Position numbers and translations under genes: made by a program. A stretch of DNA of 64,000 nt, taken from positions 1 through 64,000 of the forward strand of contig NZ_NBZW01000009.1 of assembly GCF_002379085.1 (NCBI RefSeq), given 5' to 3'. The stretch's first letter is position 1; every line of letters starts with the position of its first letter. The notes under the pieces were generated by a model. That model was not told the DNA's origin. It saw only the letters and a program-made list of their open reading frames with translations, and made no database searches. Origin of the DNA: Polaromonas sp. AET17H-212. Its GTDB lineage: Bacteria; Pseudomonadota; Gammaproteobacteria; Burkholderiales; Burkholderiaceae_C. This document shows, piece after piece, positions 19,207-28,796 of this stretch.

Positions 19207-19216
19207 CAAGCGTTTG
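19207..19216. promoter_or_regulatory. possible TetR operator in divergent region
   Basis: CAAGCGTTTG, an imperfect palindrome between the divergent TetR gene and the dehydrogenase at 19331, with AT-rich TATACT-like sequence next to it (19190-19195). Weak symmetry; proposed only from position and likeness to operators of acyl-CoA-responsive TetR proteins. Confidence 0.3.
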
Positions 19217-19330
19217 GTTGATGGCTTTGTCCATCGCGTGTTGGGCGCTTCCGGCGCCTTCCCGCGTGGACGAGCGACTCTTCGCGGCCGTCGGCCATGC
19301 CAGTGTCAATCGGACTTCAAGGACAGACCC

Positions 19331-20467
19331 ATGCTCAACCGCACCATCTTCGGTGAAGAACACGAACTCTTCCGGGACCAGGCCCGCCGCTTTCTGGAAG
19401 AAGAAGTCATCCCCCATCACGCCGGCTGGGAAACCGATGGCATCGTGCCGCGCGCCGTCTGGCGCAAGGCCGGCGCCGCGGGCTTGCTGTGTCCAGCCAT
19501 TCCCGAAGCCTACGGCGGCGGTGGCGGCACGCGCCTGCACAGTGCCGTGCTGATTGAAGAAGTCTCGCGCGCCGGCACGAGCGGGCTCGGCTTCGGCCTG
19601 CACTCCGACATCGTGGCGCCCTACATCCTGGCCTACGGCACCGAGGAGCAAAAGCGCAGCTGGCTGCCGAAGATGGCCACCGGCGAGGTGATTGGCGCCA
19701 TCGCCATGACCGAGCCGGGCGCGGGCAGCGACCTGCAAAACGTGCGCACCAGTGCGGTCCGTGACGGGGACCAACTGGTGATCAATGGTCAAAAGACCTT
19801 CATCACCAACGGCCAAAACGCCGACCTGGTGATCGTTGTCGTCAAGACCGACCCGACGCAAGGCGCCAAGGGCACCTCGCTGGTGCTGGTCGAGACCGAT
19901 CGTCCCGGTTTCACGCGCGGGCGCAACCTCGAAAAGATCGGCATGAAGGCGCAGGACACCTCGGAACTCTTCTTCGACGACGTGCGCGTGCCGGTCAGCA
20001 ACATCCTTGGCGGCGAGGGCAAGGGCTTTTTCCTGCTGATGCAGGAACTGGCCTGGGAGCGCATGCAGATCGCCATCGGCGCGGTGGCGGGCGCCGAGGC
20101 CGCGCTCGAATGGACGCTGGCCTACACCAAGGATCGCAAGGCCTTCGGCCAGCGCGTGATTGACTTCCAGCACAACCGCTTCAAGCTCGCCGAAATGAAG
20201 ACCGAGGTGCAGATCGCACAGGTCTTTGTCGACCGCCTGCTCGGCCTGCTGATGGACGGTCAGCTTGATGCTGCCACCGCCGCGATGGCCAAGTACTGGA
20301 CCACCGACCTGCACTGCAAGGTGATCGACCAATGCCTGCAGATGTTCGGCGGCTTCGGCTACATGTGGGAGTACCCGATTGCCCGCGCCTATGCGGATGC
20401 GCGCGTCGCGCGCATCTACGGTGGCGCCAACGAAATCATGAAGGAAATCATCAGCCGTACGCTGTAG
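19331..20467 (+). CDS. acyl-CoA dehydrogenase
   Basis: 378 aa from ATG 19331; longer frames upstream run into the divergent regulator region. Motifs: [44 protein letters not shown] and [16 protein letters not shown], the last carrying Glu in the usual C-terminal position. First gene of a long plus-strand operon that continues with thiolase, a FadB-like enzyme and a biotin-dependent carboxylase. Similar proteins act on long or medium acyl-CoA; substrate not determined. Confidence 0.94.
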   Translation: MLNRTIFGEEHELFRDQARRFLEEEVIPHHAGWETDGIVPRAVWRKAGAAGLLCPAIPEAYGGGGGTRLHSAVLIEEVSRAGTSGLGFGLHSDIVAPYILAYGTEEQKRSWLPKMATGEVIGAIAMTEPGAGSDLQNVRTSAVRDGDQLVINGQKTFITNGQNADLVIVVVKTDPTQGAKGTSLVLVETDRPGFTRGRNLEKIGMKAQDTSELFFDDVRVPVSNILGGEGKGFFLLMQELAWERMQIAIGAVAGAEAALEWTLAYTKDRKAFGQRVIDFQHNRFKLAEMKTEVQIAQVFVDRLLGLLMDGQLDAATAAMAKYWTTDLHCKVIDQCLQMFGGFGYMWEYPIARAYADARVARIYGGANEIMKEIISRTL

Positions 20468-20537
20468 CACCCGCCGCCAGCCGCTTTTCGCCCTCTTGCC
20501 TATCGCTTCCACAGATTCAAAAAGAAGGAAACCCACC

Positions 20538-21746
20538 ATGACCGACGCATTCATTTACGACGCCGTGCGCACGCCGCGCGGCAAGGGCCGCAGCTCGGGT
20601 GCGCTGCACGGCACCACGCCCATCAGCTTGGCCATCACGGCGCTGCAGGCACTGCGCGACCGCAACACCCTGGACACCGCCTTCGTGGACGACATCATCC
20701 TCGGCTGCGTCGAACCCGCCGGCGAGCAAGGCGCCGACATCGCGCGCGTTGCGGCCATCGCCGCCGGGTACCACGAGAGCGTGGCCGGCGTGCAGGTCAA
20801 TCGCTTTTGCGCCTCGGGGCTCGAGGCCTGCAACATGGCCGCCGCCAAAGTGATGTCGGGCCAGTCGCCACTGGTCATCGGCGGCGGCGTGGAGAGCATG
20901 AGCCGTGTGCCCATGGGCACCAGCGGCGGCGCCTGGGCGATTGACCCAGCAGTGGCGATTCCGACCTATTTCGTGCCGCAGGGCATTTCGGCCGACCTGA
21001 TTGCCACCCTATACGGCCACAGCCGCAGCGACGTCGACAGCTACGCGGTCGAAAGCCAGCGCCGCGCTGCGCTCGCCTGGGCCGAGGGCCGCTTCGCCAA
21101 GTCGATCGTTCCAGTCAAGGACGTGAGCGGTTGCCTCGTACTTGAGCGCGACGAACACATGCGCGCCGAAACCACGCTGGAGTCGCTGGCCAAGCTGGAG
21201 CCTGCGTTCAAGGTGCAGGGCGAAAAATACGGTTTCGACGCGGTGGCCATCCAGCGTTATCCGGAGCTGGAGCGCATGGTGCACGTGCACCACGCTGGCA
21301 ATTCGTCGGGCATTGTTGACGGTGCGGCTGCGGTGCTGATCGGCAACGCCGAGGTCGGTAAACAGCTGGGCCTGAAAGCCCGTGCCCGCATCCGCTCGTT
21401 CGCCTCCATCGGCAGCGAGCCCACCATCATGCTGACCGGCCCCTCCTACTCGGCGGAAAAGGCGCTCAAGCTCGCCGGCATGAAGGCCAGCGACATCGAC
21501 CTCTATGAATTGAACGAAGCCTTCGCCTCGGTCGTGCTGCGTTTCATGGAAGTGATGAAGGTCTCGCACGACAAGATGAACGTCAACGGCGGGGCCATCG
21601 CGATGGGGCACCCCCTGGGCGCGACCGGCGCCATGATTCTGGGCACCCTGCTCGACGAACTCGAGCGGCGCAACCTGTCCACCGGCCTGATCACGCTGTG
21701 CGTGGGCGCCGGCATGGGCACCGCCACCATCATCGAGCGCGTCTGA
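20538..21746 (+). CDS. acetyl-CoA acetyltransferase (thiolase)
   Basis: 402 aa, full thiolase length. The start is [17 protein letters not shown] (ATG 20538, preceded by AAGAAGGA). Catalytic Cys in [15 protein letters not shown], His in [15 protein letters not shown] and the second Cys in [14 protein letters not shown] are all present. It cleaves a 3-ketoacyl-CoA with CoA to acetyl-CoA and a shortened acyl-CoA, the last step of beta-oxidation. It lies between an acyl-CoA dehydrogenase and the FadB-like gene, which supply the preceding steps. Confidence 0.95.
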   Translation: MTDAFIYDAVRTPRGKGRSSGALHGTTPISLAITALQALRDRNTLDTAFVDDIILGCVEPAGEQGADIARVAAIAAGYHESVAGVQVNRFCASGLEACNMAAAKVMSGQSPLVIGGGVESMSRVPMGTSGGAWAIDPAVAIPTYFVPQGISADLIATLYGHSRSDVDSYAVESQRRAALAWAEGRFAKSIVPVKDVSGCLVLERDEHMRAETTLESLAKLEPAFKVQGEKYGFDAVAIQRYPELERMVHVHHAGNSSGIVDGAAAVLIGNAEVGKQLGLKARARIRSFASIGSEPTIMLTGPSYSAEKALKLAGMKASDIDLYELNEAFASVVLRFMEVMKVSHDKMNVNGGAIAMGHPLGATGAMILGTLLDELERRNLSTGLITLCVGAGMGTATIIERV

Positions 21747-21791
21747 AGCCCCGGCACGACGCGAACCTCATCACAGACCTGGACCACCACC

Positions 21792-23924
21792 ATGACGATT
21801 GACTACAAGCTTGATGCCGACGGCATCGCCACCATCACTTGGGCCATGCAGGACGTGCCCATGAACGTCCTCAACCAACAATCGATTCCTGCCTTCGCCG
21901 ACGCCGTGAAGCGTGCCCAGGCGGATTCCGCCGTCAAGGGCGTGATCGTCACCTCGGCGAAGGCGGACTTCATTGCCGGCGCTGACCTCAACATGGTGCT
22001 GGCGCTCCAAGATGCCGCTGGCATGCTGGATTTTGTGTCGTCGTTACACAGTCTGCTGCGCGGCATCGAAACGGGCGGCAAGCCATACGTGGCGGCCATG
22101 AATGGCACAGCGCTGGGCGGCGGCTATGAAATTGCGCTGGCCTGCCATCGGCGCATCGCCGCCGACAATCCCAAAGCACTCATCGGGCTGCCCGAAGTCA
22201 CGCTCGGCTTGCTACCAGGCGGGGGTGGCACGCAAAGGCTGCCACGCGTGATCGGCGTGCGCAACGCCCTGCCCTTCCTGCTGGAAGGTAAGAAACTCGC
22301 ACCCAAAAAGGCACTGGAAGCCGGCCTGGTTGACGAGGTCGTCCCGGCCGATGAATTGCTCTCTCGTGCCAAGGAGTGGTTACTCGGCGACGGTGCCAAG
22401 AACGCCACCAGGCCATGGGACCAGAAGGGTTTCAAACTTCCCGGAGGCGCTGTGCAAAGCCCCGCCGGCTACGAAACCTTCACCGCAGGCAACGCCATGC
22501 TGCGCGCCAAAACCTTTGGCAACTATCCCGCACCTGAGGCGATCTTGAACTGCGTCTACAACGGCTGCCAGGTCGACATCGACACCGGCTGCAAAGTCGA
22601 AATGCGTGAATTCGCGAAGCTGGCGACGGGGGTCGAATCCAAGAACATGATCCGCTCGCTGTTCTTCGGCATCACCGCCGCCAGCAAGCTGGCCTCGCGG
22701 CCTAAGGGCGTGCCCAAGGCCAGCTACCGCAAGGTCGGCATTCTGGGGGCCGGCATGATGGGCGCGGGCATTGCCTTCGCCGCCGCGGAGGGCGGCATGG
22801 ACGTGGTGCTGCTCGACAGCAGCACCGACGGCGCGGCCAGGGGCAAGGCCTACAGCGAAGGCCTGTGGAACAAACGCGTTGGGGCCAAGCGCCTGACCGA
22901 GGCCGAGCGTGATGCCAAGCTCGCGCTGATCAAACCGACCACCGACTTTGCCGACCTGGCAGGCTGTGACATCGTGGTCGAAGCGGTGTTTGAAGACCGT
23001 GCCATCAAGGCCGACGTGACGCGCAAGGCCGAAGCGGTGATTGCCAGCAGCGCCATCTTCGCCTCCAATACCTCCACCCTGCCGATCAGCGGGCTGGCCG
23101 AGGCCTCGGCGCGTCCGGCCAACTTCATCGGCCTGCATTTCTTCTCGCCAGTCGACAAGATGCCGCTGGTCGAGATCATTCGCGGCCAGGCTACCAGTGA
23201 CGAATGCCTGGCCCGCGCCATGGACTTCGTCAAGGCGATCCGCAAAACGCCCATCGTCGTCAATGACAGCCGCGGCTTCTACACCAGCCGCGTGTTCTCC
23301 ACCTACGTCGGCGAAGGCCTGGCGCTGCTGGCCGAAGGCGTGAAGCCGGCCCTGATCGACAACGCCGGGCGCATGACCGGCATGCCGGTGGGGCCGCTGG
23401 CGCTGGCCGACGAAGTCTCGCTCGAACTGATGGCGCGCATCCGCAAACAAACCGCCGCCGACCTCGGCGCGGCCTACCAGCGCAGCGCCATCGACGACGT
23501 TTGCGACCGCATGGTGGACAAATTGGGGCGGCTGGGTAAAAAGACCGGCCAGGGCTTCTACGACTACCCGCAAGACGGCCCCAAGCAGCTCTGGCCGGGC
23601 CTGGCGCAGGAGTTCCCGCTGTCAGCCACGCAACCCACAGTCGAAGAGGTCAAGCAGCGCCTGATGTTCATCCAGTCGCTTGAGACCGCACGCTGCCTCG
23701 AAGAGAAAGTTCTGCTGGCACCGATCGATGCTGATGTCGGCGCGATCCTGGGCTGGGGCTTCCCAGCCTACCTGGGTGGCCCGATCGGCCAGATCCACAG
23801 CCTGGGGGTGTCCGCCTTTGTCAAAGCCTGCGAGAGCCTGGCAGAGCGGCACGGTGCGCGCTTCGCGCCGCCGCAACTGCTGCGCCGCATGGCCGACCAT
23901 GGTGAGCGTTTTTACGACCTGTAA
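21792..23924 (+). CDS. FadB/FadJ-like enoyl-CoA hydratase/3-hydroxyacyl-CoA dehydrogenase
   Basis: 710 aa bifunctional enzyme. Residues 1-190 are a crotonase domain with FIAGADLN, Glu113 in GGGYEIALACH and Glu135 in GLPEVTLGLLPGGGG, both expected catalytic Glu residues. NAD-binding GAGMMGAG is at 319-326, followed by the 3-hydroxyacyl-CoA dehydrogenase domain (LHFFSPVDKMPLVEII) and a C-terminal helical domain. It hydrates enoyl-CoA and oxidises the 3-hydroxy product, feeding the thiolase encoded 45 nt upstream. Confidence 0.95.
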   Translation: MTIDYKLDADGIATITWAMQDVPMNVLNQQSIPAFADAVKRAQADSAVKGVIVTSAKADFIAGADLNMVLALQDAAGMLDFVSSLHSLLRGIETGGKPYVAAMNGTALGGGYEIALACHRRIAADNPKALIGLPEVTLGLLPGGGGTQRLPRVIGVRNALPFLLEGKKLAPKKALEAGLVDEVVPADELLSRAKEWLLGDGAKNATRPWDQKGFKLPGGAVQSPAGYETFTAGNAMLRAKTFGNYPAPEAILNCVYNGCQVDIDTGCKVEMREFAKLATGVESKNMIRSLFFGITAASKLASRPKGVPKASYRKVGILGAGMMGAGIAFAAAEGGMDVVLLDSSTDGAARGKAYSEGLWNKRVGAKRLTEAERDAKLALIKPTTDFADLAGCDIVVEAVFEDRAIKADVTRKAEAVIASSAIFASNTSTLPISGLAEASARPANFIGLHFFSPVDKMPLVEIIRGQATSDECLARAMDFVKAIRKTPIVVNDSRGFYTSRVFSTYVGEGLALLAEGVKPALIDNAGRMTGMPVGPLALADEVSLELMARIRKQTAADLGAAYQRSAIDDVCDRMVDKLGRLGKKTGQGFYDYPQDGPKQLWPGLAQEFPLSATQPTVEEVKQRLMFIQSLETARCLEEKVLLAPIDADVGAILGWGFPAYLGGPIGQIHSLGVSAFVKACESLAERHGARFAPPQLLRRMADHGERFYDL

Positions 23925-23975
23925 GCAGGCCTGTTACCACATTCGTTCACTGCGACCTTTCAGCGAGAACCGCCC

Positions 23976-25595
23976 ATGCCCGCCATTCAAAGTCAAGTCG
24001 ACCCGCAGTCAGAGAGCTTCCAGCGCGAGCGCGCACAGATGCTCGCGCTGATCGACAGTTTCCGCACGCTCGAAGACCGTGTGCGCAACACGTCGAACAG
24101 CCAGGAAGCCAAGTTCCGCGCCCGCAAACAGCTGCTGCCGCGCGAGCGCATCGCGCTGCTGCTCGACCGCGGCTCGCCGTGGCTGGAGTTCTCGACCCTG
24201 GCCGGTTTCAGGATGCACGACGACGACGGCGAGAAGAACGTGCTGGGGGGCGGGATCATCTGCGGCATCGGGGTGGTGTCGGGCATCCGCTGCGTGGTGA
24301 TCGCGTCGGACAGCGCGATCAAGGGCGGCACCATCACGCCGATGGGCCTGCGCAAGAGCCTGCGCGCCGAAGCCATCGCACTGGAGAACAAACTGCCGGT
24401 GGTGCGACTGGTCGAGTCCGGCGGCGCCAACCTGATGCATGTGGGCGAGGTGTTCATTGACGGCGGCCGCGGCTTCGCCAACCAGGCACGGCTATCGGCC
24501 AGGGGCATTCCGCAGGTCTGCGTGATGCACGGCCACTCGACCGCCGGCGGCGCCTACCTGCCGGGCATGTCCGACTATGTGATCATGGTGCGCGGCCGCG
24601 CCAAGGCTTTCCTGGCCGGCCCGCCCTTGCTCAAGGCCGCCACCGGCGAGATCGCCACCGGCGAAGAGCTGGGCGGCGCCGAGATGCACTGCTCGATGTC
24701 GGGCGTGGCCGAGTACCTGGCCGAGGACGATGCCGACGGCATCCGCATCGCACGCGACATCCTGGCGCGGCTGCCGTGGAACGACCGCTTGCCGATGCGA
24801 GCGGTGAAGACCTGGAAAGAGCCGCGTTATCCGGTCGAGCAACTGGCGGGCGTGGTGCCGGTTGACTTCCGCCAGCCCTACGACATGCGCGAAGTGCTGG
24901 CGCGGGTGATCGACGACTCCGACTTCCTCGAATTCAAATCGCTGTACGGCTCCAGTACCGTGTGCGGCCATGGCGCCATCGAGGGACACCCTTGCGGCTT
25001 CATCGGCAACAACGGGCCCATCGATCCGCAAGGCGCCACCAAGGCGACCCAGTTCATCCAACTGTGCTGCCAGTCTGGCACCCCGATCGTCTATCTGCAG
25101 AACACCACCGGCTTCATGGTCGGCAAGGACGTCGAACAGGTCGGCATGATCAAGCACGGCGCCAAGATGATCCAGGCCGTGGCCAATGCCACCGTGCCGC
25201 AGATCACCGTGATGACCGGCGCCTCCTTCGGCGCCGGCAACTACGGCATGTGCGGCCGCGCCTACGACCCGCGCTTCATGTTCGCCTGGCCCAACGCGCG
25301 GGTGGCGGTGATGGGCGGCGAACAGGCCGCCACCGTGATGCGCATCGTGACCGAGGAAAAAATGGCCAAGACCGGACAGGAACCATCGGCCGAAACCATG
25401 GCCACCATGAAGAGCGAGATCCTGGCGCGTTTTGACCTCGAATCGCATTCGCTGTTTGCCACCGCGCGCCTGTGGGACGACGGCATCATCGACCCGCGCG
25501 ACACCCGCCGCGCGCTCGCCACCACCCTGGCGGTGTGTCGCGAAGCCGGGTTGCGGCCTCTGAACTCGAACACCTTTGGCGTGGCACGGATGTGA
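23976..25595 (+). CDS. acyl-CoA carboxylase carboxyltransferase (beta) subunit
   Basis: 539 aa, the length of methylcrotonyl- and geranyl-CoA carboxylase beta subunits. The N-terminal acyl-CoA lobe has LPRERIALLLDRGSPWLE and VVRLVESGGANL; the C-terminal biotin lobe has QNTTGFMVGKDVE and MTGASFGAGNYGMCGRAYDP. It transfers carboxyl from carboxybiotin to an enoyl- or acyl-CoA. It pairs with the biotin-carrying subunit 8 nt downstream. The atuA-type gene further along favours a geranyl-CoA-like substrate; without HMG-CoA lyase nearby, the leucine route is less likely. Substrate remains an inference. Confidence 0.93.
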   Translation: MPAIQSQVDPQSESFQRERAQMLALIDSFRTLEDRVRNTSNSQEAKFRARKQLLPRERIALLLDRGSPWLEFSTLAGFRMHDDDGEKNVLGGGIICGIGVVSGIRCVVIASDSAIKGGTITPMGLRKSLRAEAIALENKLPVVRLVESGGANLMHVGEVFIDGGRGFANQARLSARGIPQVCVMHGHSTAGGAYLPGMSDYVIMVRGRAKAFLAGPPLLKAATGEIATGEELGGAEMHCSMSGVAEYLAEDDADGIRIARDILARLPWNDRLPMRAVKTWKEPRYPVEQLAGVVPVDFRQPYDMREVLARVIDDSDFLEFKSLYGSSTVCGHGAIEGHPCGFIGNNGPIDPQGATKATQFIQLCCQSGTPIVYLQNTTGFMVGKDVEQVGMIKHGAKMIQAVANATVPQITVMTGASFGAGNYGMCGRAYDPRFMFAWPNARVAVMGGEQAATVMRIVTEEKMAKTGQEPSAETMATMKSEILARFDLESHSLFATARLWDDGIIDPRDTRRALATTLAVCREAGLRPLNSNTFGVARM

Positions 25596-25603
25596 GAACC
25601 CTG

Positions 25604-27565
25604 ATGAACTTCACAAAAATTCTGATTGCCAACCGCGGCGAAATCGCCTGCCGGATCATCCGCACGGCCCAGGCGCTGGGCTACCGCACGGTGGCCGTTT
25701 ACAGCGAAGCCGATGCTCAAGCGCTGCATGTCACCATGGCCGACGAAGCCGTGTGCATCGGCCCGGCGCCGGTGCGTGAGAGCTACCTCAATGTCGCGGC
25801 GCTGCTGGCGGCGGCGCGCAGCACGGGCGCCGATGCGGTCCACCCCGGCTACGGCTTCCTGTCCGAGAACGACGCCTTTGCGCAGGCTTGCCTCGACGCC
25901 GGGCTGGTGTTCATCGGCCCGGACCCGCAGGCCATCCTGAAAATGGGCAACAAGGCCGGCGCCAAGCGCTTGATGCTGGCCGCGGGTGTGCCCTGCGTGC
26001 CGGGCTACCAGGGCGCGGACCAATCCGACGCCACACTGGTCGCGCAGGCGCGCGACATCGGTTTCCCGATCATGGTCAAGGCTGCCGCGGGCGGCGGCGG
26101 ACGCGGCATGCGGCTGGTCGAACAGCCGCAGGACTTGCCCTCCGCGCTGGTCAGTGCCCGTTCGGAAGCAGGCAATGCCTTCGGCAGCGAAGAGCTGATT
26201 CTCGAACGCGCGGTGATCGAACCGCGCCACGTCGAAATCCAGGTCTTCGGCGACCGGCACGGCCACATCATCCACCTGGGCGAGCGCGACTGCTCGATCC
26301 AGCGTCGGCACCAGAAGGTGTTCGAAGAAGCGCCCTCCCCGGCGGTCACGCCCGAGCTGCGCGCGCAAATGGGTGCGGCGGCGGTGGCGGCGGCGCGCAC
26401 CGTGAACTACGTCGGCGCCGGCACGGTCGAGTTTTTACTTGACCGCGAAGGGCGTTTCTACTTTCTGGAGATGAACACACGGCTGCAGGTCGAACACCCG
26501 GTGACCGAGTGCATCACCGGTCTGGACCTGGTGGCGTGGCAGATCGCCGTGGCCCGTGGCGAGCCCTTGCCGCTGACTCAGGAGCAAGTGCAATTGAACG
26601 GGCACGCTATCGAAGTGCGCCTGTATGCCGAAGACCCGTACGCGGGCTTCCTGCCGCAAAGTGGCGATGTTGCGCTCTGGCGCCCGCCCACGGGCGAGGG
26701 CGTGCGCGTTGATCATGGACTGACATCAGGTCAGACCGTCAGCCCGCACTACGACCCCATGATCGCCAAGATCATTGCGCACGGCGCGACCCGCGACGAG
26801 GCCCGACGACGCCTGATCGGAGCGCTGCAACGCACCCGCCTGCTCGGCCTACCCCACAACCGTGCCTTCCTCGAAGCCGTGGCCAGCCACCCGGCCTTCG
26901 CCGCTGGCGAAACGACCACTGCCTTCATCGCCCAGCACTTCGACAGTGCGGCGCTGGTGCGGCCCCAACCCGATTCGTTGGCGTTGGCGCTGGCCAGCAC
27001 GCTGTGGTTCGAAGCCAGCGCCACGCCGGTCGCAGCCGCGCCCTGGCGCTCCAGCGGACCGGCACGCTGGCCGATGCTGATCGGCGAGGGCGAACACCGC
27101 CATGCCGTGCACATCACGGTCACAGGAACCCACAGCTACACGCTCGAAGTGGGCGCGGCGCTGCACCACATCACCCTCAGCGGGCGCGAAGGCGAGTGCC
27201 TGCGCCTGATCGCCGATGGCGTGCAGCAGCACGCGGCGGCGGTGTTTGCCGGCGGCGTGTTGCACCTGGAACTGGGCGACCTGAGCGCCAGCTTTGAAGA
27301 CTTGACCTATGCCCCGCCGGCCGCGGCTGCAGGAAGCGCGGAGTCACGCGTGCTCGCACCCATGAATGGACGGGTGCTGGCAGTTGACGTCCAAAATGGC
27401 GACACGGTCACCAAGGGGCAACGCCTGGCGGTGCTCGAAGCCATGAAGATGGAGCATCAACTGCTGGCCCGTCGCGATGGCGTGGTGGACCAGGTTGCGG
27501 TGCGCGCTGGCGACCAGGTTGCCACGCGCGCATTGTTGGTGTCACTGGTCGAGCAGCCTGATTGA
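25604..27565 (+). CDS. acyl-CoA carboxylase biotin-carboxylase/BCCP (alpha) subunit
   Basis: 653 aa from ATG 25604 (MNFTKILIANRGEIACRI). Order: biotin carboxylase N-domain, ATP-grasp with MVKAAAGGGGRGMR and ERDCSIQRRHQKVFEEAPSP, a linker domain, and a C-terminal biotinyl domain whose EAMKMEH carries the acceptor Lys615. It uses ATP and bicarbonate to carboxylate its own biotin and hands the carboxyl to the beta subunit encoded just upstream. Length fits MccA/GccA-type subunits (about 660). Confidence 0.95.
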   Translation: MNFTKILIANRGEIACRIIRTAQALGYRTVAVYSEADAQALHVTMADEAVCIGPAPVRESYLNVAALLAAARSTGADAVHPGYGFLSENDAFAQACLDAGLVFIGPDPQAILKMGNKAGAKRLMLAAGVPCVPGYQGADQSDATLVAQARDIGFPIMVKAAAGGGGRGMRLVEQPQDLPSALVSARSEAGNAFGSEELILERAVIEPRHVEIQVFGDRHGHIIHLGERDCSIQRRHQKVFEEAPSPAVTPELRAQMGAAAVAAARTVNYVGAGTVEFLLDREGRFYFLEMNTRLQVEHPVTECITGLDLVAWQIAVARGEPLPLTQEQVQLNGHAIEVRLYAEDPYAGFLPQSGDVALWRPPTGEGVRVDHGLTSGQTVSPHYDPMIAKIIAHGATRDEARRRLIGALQRTRLLGLPHNRAFLEAVASHPAFAAGETTTAFIAQHFDSAALVRPQPDSLALALASTLWFEASATPVAAAPWRSSGPARWPMLIGEGEHRHAVHITVTGTHSYTLEVGAALHHITLSGREGECLRLIADGVQQHAAAVFAGGVLHLELGDLSASFEDLTYAPPAAAAGSAESRVLAPMNGRVLAVDVQNGDTVTKGQRLAVLEAMKMEHQLLARRDGVVDQVAVRAGDQVATRALLVSLVEQPD

Positions 27566-27620
27566 TGCGCACGTCGCCCTGCACGCACGACACACGCCAT
27601 ACCCACGAGGAGTAATACCC

Positions 27621-28796
27621 ATGCCAGCCGAAACCCTGCCTGCCAAGAGCCCCTTCTATACGCCCGAGCACCTGGCGTTCCGCGATGCGATGCGCCGCTT
27701 CGTCGCCAGAGAAATCAGCCCGCATGTTGACGCCTGGGACGAAGCCGAGTCCTTTCCTGTCGAGTTGTACCGCAAGGCAGCCGAGATCGGCCTGCTTGGC
27801 TTGGGCTTCCCCGAAAGCCATGGTGGCAACGACGGCGACCTGTTCATGACCATCATCGCCGCGCAGGAACTTGCGCGTTGCGGTGCTGGCGGTGTCCTGG
27901 CGAGTCTGCTGTCGCACACCATCGGCTGTCCGCCCATCGTCAATGTGGGCAACGAGGCGCTCAAGCATCGCGTCTTGCCGCCGGTGCTGCGGGGCGAGAA
28001 GATCAGCGCGCTCGGCATCACCGAACCCTCCGGCGGCTCGGACGTGGCCAACCTCAAGACCACGGCGCGCCGGGATGGCGACCACTACGTCGTCAACGGC
28101 TCGAAAACATTCATCACCTCCGGCATGCGCGCCGACTTCTACACCGTGGCGGTGCGCACTGGCGGGCCGGGGCCAGGCGGCGTGTCGCTGCTGCTGATCG
28201 AGAAAGGCACGCCCGGCTTTACGCAAACGCCTTTGAGAAAAATGGGCTGGTGGTGCTCCGACACCGCCGCCCTGTATTTCGACAATTGCCGCGTGCCGGT
28301 GGAGAACCTGGTGGGGGTGGAAAACCAGGGCTTCAAGGCCATCATGAAGAACTTCAACCGCGAGCGCATCTTCCTCGCCGCCGGTGCCAACGGTTTTGCC
28401 CGTGTCTGCCTGGACGAAGCGCTGGCCTGGTCGCGTGAACGCGAGATGTTTGGCGGCAAGTTGATCGACCAGCAGGTCACCCGCCACAAACTCGCCGACA
28501 TGGCCATGCGCGTCGAGGCGACCCAGGCCATGCTGGAATTGCTGGCCTGGCGCGTCGAACAGGGCGACACGCCAGTGGGCGAAATCTGCCTGCTGAAGAA
28601 CCAGGCCACCCAGACCATGGCCTATTGCGCTAGCGAGGCGGTGCAACTGCACGGCGGCGCCGGCTTCATGCGCGGTGTCAAGGTGGAACGCATTTACCGC
28701 GAGGTCAAGGTCAACGCCATTGGTGGCGGCGCCGAAGAGGTGATGCGCGACCTGGCGGCGCGCCAGCTCGGGTTTTACGCCGGAAGCCCTCGATGA
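27621..28796 (+). CDS. acyl-CoA dehydrogenase, first of a coupled pair
   Basis: 391 aa from ATG 27621 (MPAETLPAKSPF), with CGAGGAGT before it. Motifs LGITEPSGGSDVANLKTTA, NGSKTFITSGM, QLHGGAGFMRGVKVERIYREV and GGGAEEVMRDLAARQLG. Its stop overlaps the next dehydrogenase-like gene (ATGA), the same arrangement as 6803/7951. Probably acts in the carboxylase pathway, desaturating an acyl-CoA before carboxylation. Confidence 0.94.
   Translation: MPAETLPAKSPFYTPEHLAFRDAMRRFVAREISPHVDAWDEAESFPVELYRKAAEIGLLGLGFPESHGGNDGDLFMTIIAAQELARCGAGGVLASLLSHTIGCPPIVNVGNEALKHRVLPPVLRGEKISALGITEPSGGSDVANLKTTARRDGDHYVVNGSKTFITSGMRADFYTVAVRTGGPGPGGVSLLLIEKGTPGFTQTPLRKMGWWCSDTAALYFDNCRVPVENLVGVENQGFKAIMKNFNRERIFLAAGANGFARVCLDEALAWSREREMFGGKLIDQQVTRHKLADMAMRVEATQAMLELLAWRVEQGDTPVGEICLLKNQATQTMAYCASEAVQLHGGAGFMRGVKVERIYREVKVNAIGGGAEEVMRDLAARQLGFYAGSPR

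Noticed and set aside
18650..20554. 634-codon minus-strand frame across the tetR/dehydrogenase region
   Set aside because: Covers the regulator in another frame and the antisense of the dehydrogenase; crosses a clear divergent promoter region.
23976..27565. Naming the carboxylase as geranyl-CoA carboxylase (atuC/atuF)
   Set aside because: Only the nearby AtuA supports this; sequence by eye cannot separate geranyl- from methylcrotonyl- or other acyl-CoA carboxylases.
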